Source: Oscillospiraceae bacterium (GTDB lineage: Bacteria > Bacillota > Clostridia > Oscillospirales > Oscillospiraceae). From it: a stretch of DNA of 41,781 bases. How positions within the stretch are numbered: position 1 is the stretch's first letter; each line of letters starts with the position of its first letter. The notes beneath the pieces are model-generated. The model searched no databases, was not told where the DNA came from, and was given only the letters and a program-made list of their open reading frames with translations. Positions 40,698-41,781 of this stretch are shown piece by piece. The translations under genes and the position numbers were made by a program. The DNA lies in the NCBI GenBank assembly GCA_910575265.1, contig CAJTEA010000015.1:1-41781 (forward strand), written 5' to 3'.

Positions 40698-41192
40698 ATG
40701 AATATGATACAAAAAAGCGAGGCAATCAAGAACGGTCTCCGGAAAGGCTTTCAGGACGGCAGCTCCAAAATGGCAAAGCGTAAGTGCTACGGATACACGA
40801 TCAATTCTGATGGAGAACTGGAAATAAATCCGGACGAAGCCAAGGTGGTGAACTGGATATTTGAACGGTATCTTGCTGGTGACAGCCTTGGAAAAATTGC
40901 TGCGGGTCTGGAAAGGCAGGGCATTCCCTCCCCCACCGGCAGGCCCAAATGGAATCGGGAGGCAATTGACAAACTGCTCTCCAATGAAAAATACACTGGG
41001 CGAGTGCTGCTCCAGAAAACGGTCAGCACCGGCGCTGTCCAGATCGAAAACAATGGCCTCATGGGTCGGTTCCTTTACACCGATACCCATGAGGCTATTA
41101 TTTCGGATGAGATGTTCATAGCAGTGCAGCAGAAGAAACTTATCCGATCTAAAGAACCTCAAAATCACATTGCCATGAAGCTCTCGCTTTGA
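40698..41192 (+). CDS. Large-serine-recombinase 'recombinase' domain protein lacking the catalytic domain
   Basis: 164 residues, AGGAGG before ATG 40698. 'MAKRKCYGYTINSDGELEINPDEAKVVNWIFERYLAGDSLGKIA' and 'NREAIDKLLSNEKYTGRVLLQ' are the DNA-binding recombinase domain of large serine recombinases. The resolvase domain that should come first is absent, and it ends before the coiled coil. It has its own ribosome site, so it may be made as a separate DNA-binding subunit, or it is a decayed gene. A recombinase N-terminus follows 32 bp later. Confidence 0.75.
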   Translation: MNMIQKSEAIKNGLRKGFQDGSSKMAKRKCYGYTINSDGELEINPDEAKVVNWIFERYLAGDSLGKIAAGLERQGIPSPTGRPKWNREAIDKLLSNEKYTGRVLLQKTVSTGAVQIENNGLMGRFLYTDTHEAIISDEMFIAVQQKKLIRSKEPQNHIAMKLSL

Positions 41193-41224
41193 TATAATGA
41201 AGAAAATTGCGGGAGGTCGTGCGA

Positions 41225-41520
41225 ATGCGAAAGGTGACTGAAATTCTTCCTACGCAAGGCCATCGTCCAATGGAACTGCGTCATCTTCGTGTAGCTGCTT
41301 ACTGCCGGGTCAGCACAGAGTTGGAGGAGCAGACCAGCAGTATCGAATTGCAGGAGCGGCACTATTCACAGCTGATTTCAGCAAATCCCAATTGGGAAAG
41401 TGCCGGCATTTTTGCAGAAAGAGCTACTGGCTTAAATACAAAAGAACGGCCAGAGTTTCGCCGGATGATAGCTCAGTGCCGCAAAAAGAGAATTGACCTG
41501 ATCCTGACAAAGTCTATTAG
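41225..41520 (+). pseudogene. Serine recombinase, cut by an IS5-family insertion
   Basis: From ATG 41225 (GGGAGGT before it) the frame gives the resolvase domain with 'RVAAYCRVSTELEEQTSSIELQ', the Ser (in CRVST) being the catalytic nucleophile. It runs to 'KKRIDLILTKSI', after which the family would read S-R-F-x-R-N, but the DNA changes at 41520-41521. The rest of the gene is absent from the window. Only the catalytic half is left. Confidence 0.85.
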
Positions 41521-41781
41521 GCCTTGTTTGAAAAATAGCGAGGAGTAGGCTAAATCAACAAAATAGCAATAGAAGCCAAGTAAACGAAGGCAAGAAAAGA
41601 AGCATCTAACTTGTCATATCTGGTGGCAATTCTGCGAAACCATTTAAGCTTTTGGAAGAAGCATTCAACCAAATGGCGCTCTTTGTATAACCACCAATCT
41701 ACCGGCCATGGCTCAGAAACATTGCTCTGCGGCGGGATCACATAGCAGGCTCCTTGTTCTGAAATGTAAGTTCGAATATTC
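41521..41781 (-). mobile_element. IS5-family element, right part
   Basis: The foreign DNA starts at about 41521 with GCCTTGTTTGAAAAATAG, which looks like an IS end, and contains a minus-strand transposase reading towards this end. The target TTAG just before may be part of the duplication. The element continues past the window. Confidence 0.75.
41550..41781 (-). CDS. IS5-family transposase, C-terminal part
   Basis: An open minus-strand frame from the window edge to the stop at 41550 gives 76 residues. 'YKERHLVECFFQKLKWFRRIATRYDKL' is the C-terminal DDE motif with the catalytic Glu (HLVE), followed by 'FLAFVYLASIAILLI'. The N-terminal part with both Asp residues lies outside. No stop or frameshift is seen in the visible part, so the element may be active. 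Confidence 0.88.
   Translation of the reverse strand, partial: NIRTYISEQGACYVIPPQSNVSEPWPVDWWLYKERHLVECFFQKLKWFRRIATRYDKLDASFLAFVYLASIAILLI

Noticed and set aside
1..41781. CRISPR array
   Set aside because: No regularly spaced set of direct repeats and no cas gene was seen.

Overview
The window is a mosaic of mobile DNA and one metabolic operon from a gut-type Clostridia (Firmicutes) genome, most likely in the Oscillospiraceae/Lachnospiraceae range. Evidence for this is the strong AGGAGG ribosome sites, the TTG/GTG starts, and a GC-rich conjugation module of the Tn1549/CTn type with the MobC, relaxase, PcfB, VirD4, Maff2, PrgI, VirB4, sortase and CHAP order typical of these bacteria. The species call is inference.

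Positions 1-24800 hold an integrative conjugative element (ICE). Its left part is cut by an IS630-type element at about 116, which removes the start of a ParM-like gene. Then come a ParR-like gene with twin inverted repeats, a candidate oriT, mobC and the relaxase, and the type IV secretion genes (5217-13593). An AT-rich cargo gene (13781-16426) encodes an AAA_13 (PrrC/RloC-like) ATPase fused to a LexA/UmuD-like S24 autoprotease; I rate this the most interesting gene here. A second cargo operon (16593-20269) holds a GIY-YIG-like protein, a DUF6530 protein, a one-chain MoxR/VWA ATPase, an XRE regulator and a KTR zinc protein. The control and integration module follows (20353-24760): an XRE regulator, an RNA leader that hides the ribosome site of a sigma-like protein, a MazF-like toxin, two excisionase-type helix-turn-helix proteins and a tyrosine integrase broken by a one-base frameshift.

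Positions 24894-27237 hold a second AT-rich pair: an OLD-like ATPase/TOPRIM protein and a DUF2971 protein, probably anti-phage cargo. They are followed by an att-like end: integrase arm-type repeats and the detached 3' half of a tRNA-Arg(CCT) with its terminator. The same arm spacing and core recur at 40389-40579, so two related element ends lie 13 kb apart as direct repeats.

Between them (28244-38396) is a GntR regulator and a convergent minus-strand operon. It encodes a cupin-like protein, an aldo/keto reductase, a DctPQM TRAP transporter, a Gfo/Idh dehydrogenase, a shikimate-dehydrogenase-like enzyme, one intact and one truncated TIM-barrel isomerase, and an AEC permease. The operon has a clean sigma-A promoter with a 12-bp palindromic operator and looks like uptake and breakdown of a small carboxylated cyclic polyol or sugar acid. 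The right side (38700-41781) holds an IS3 remnant, an orphan HipA-like kinase, the second att end, serine-recombinase pieces, and an IS5-family element cutting the recombinase at about 41520.
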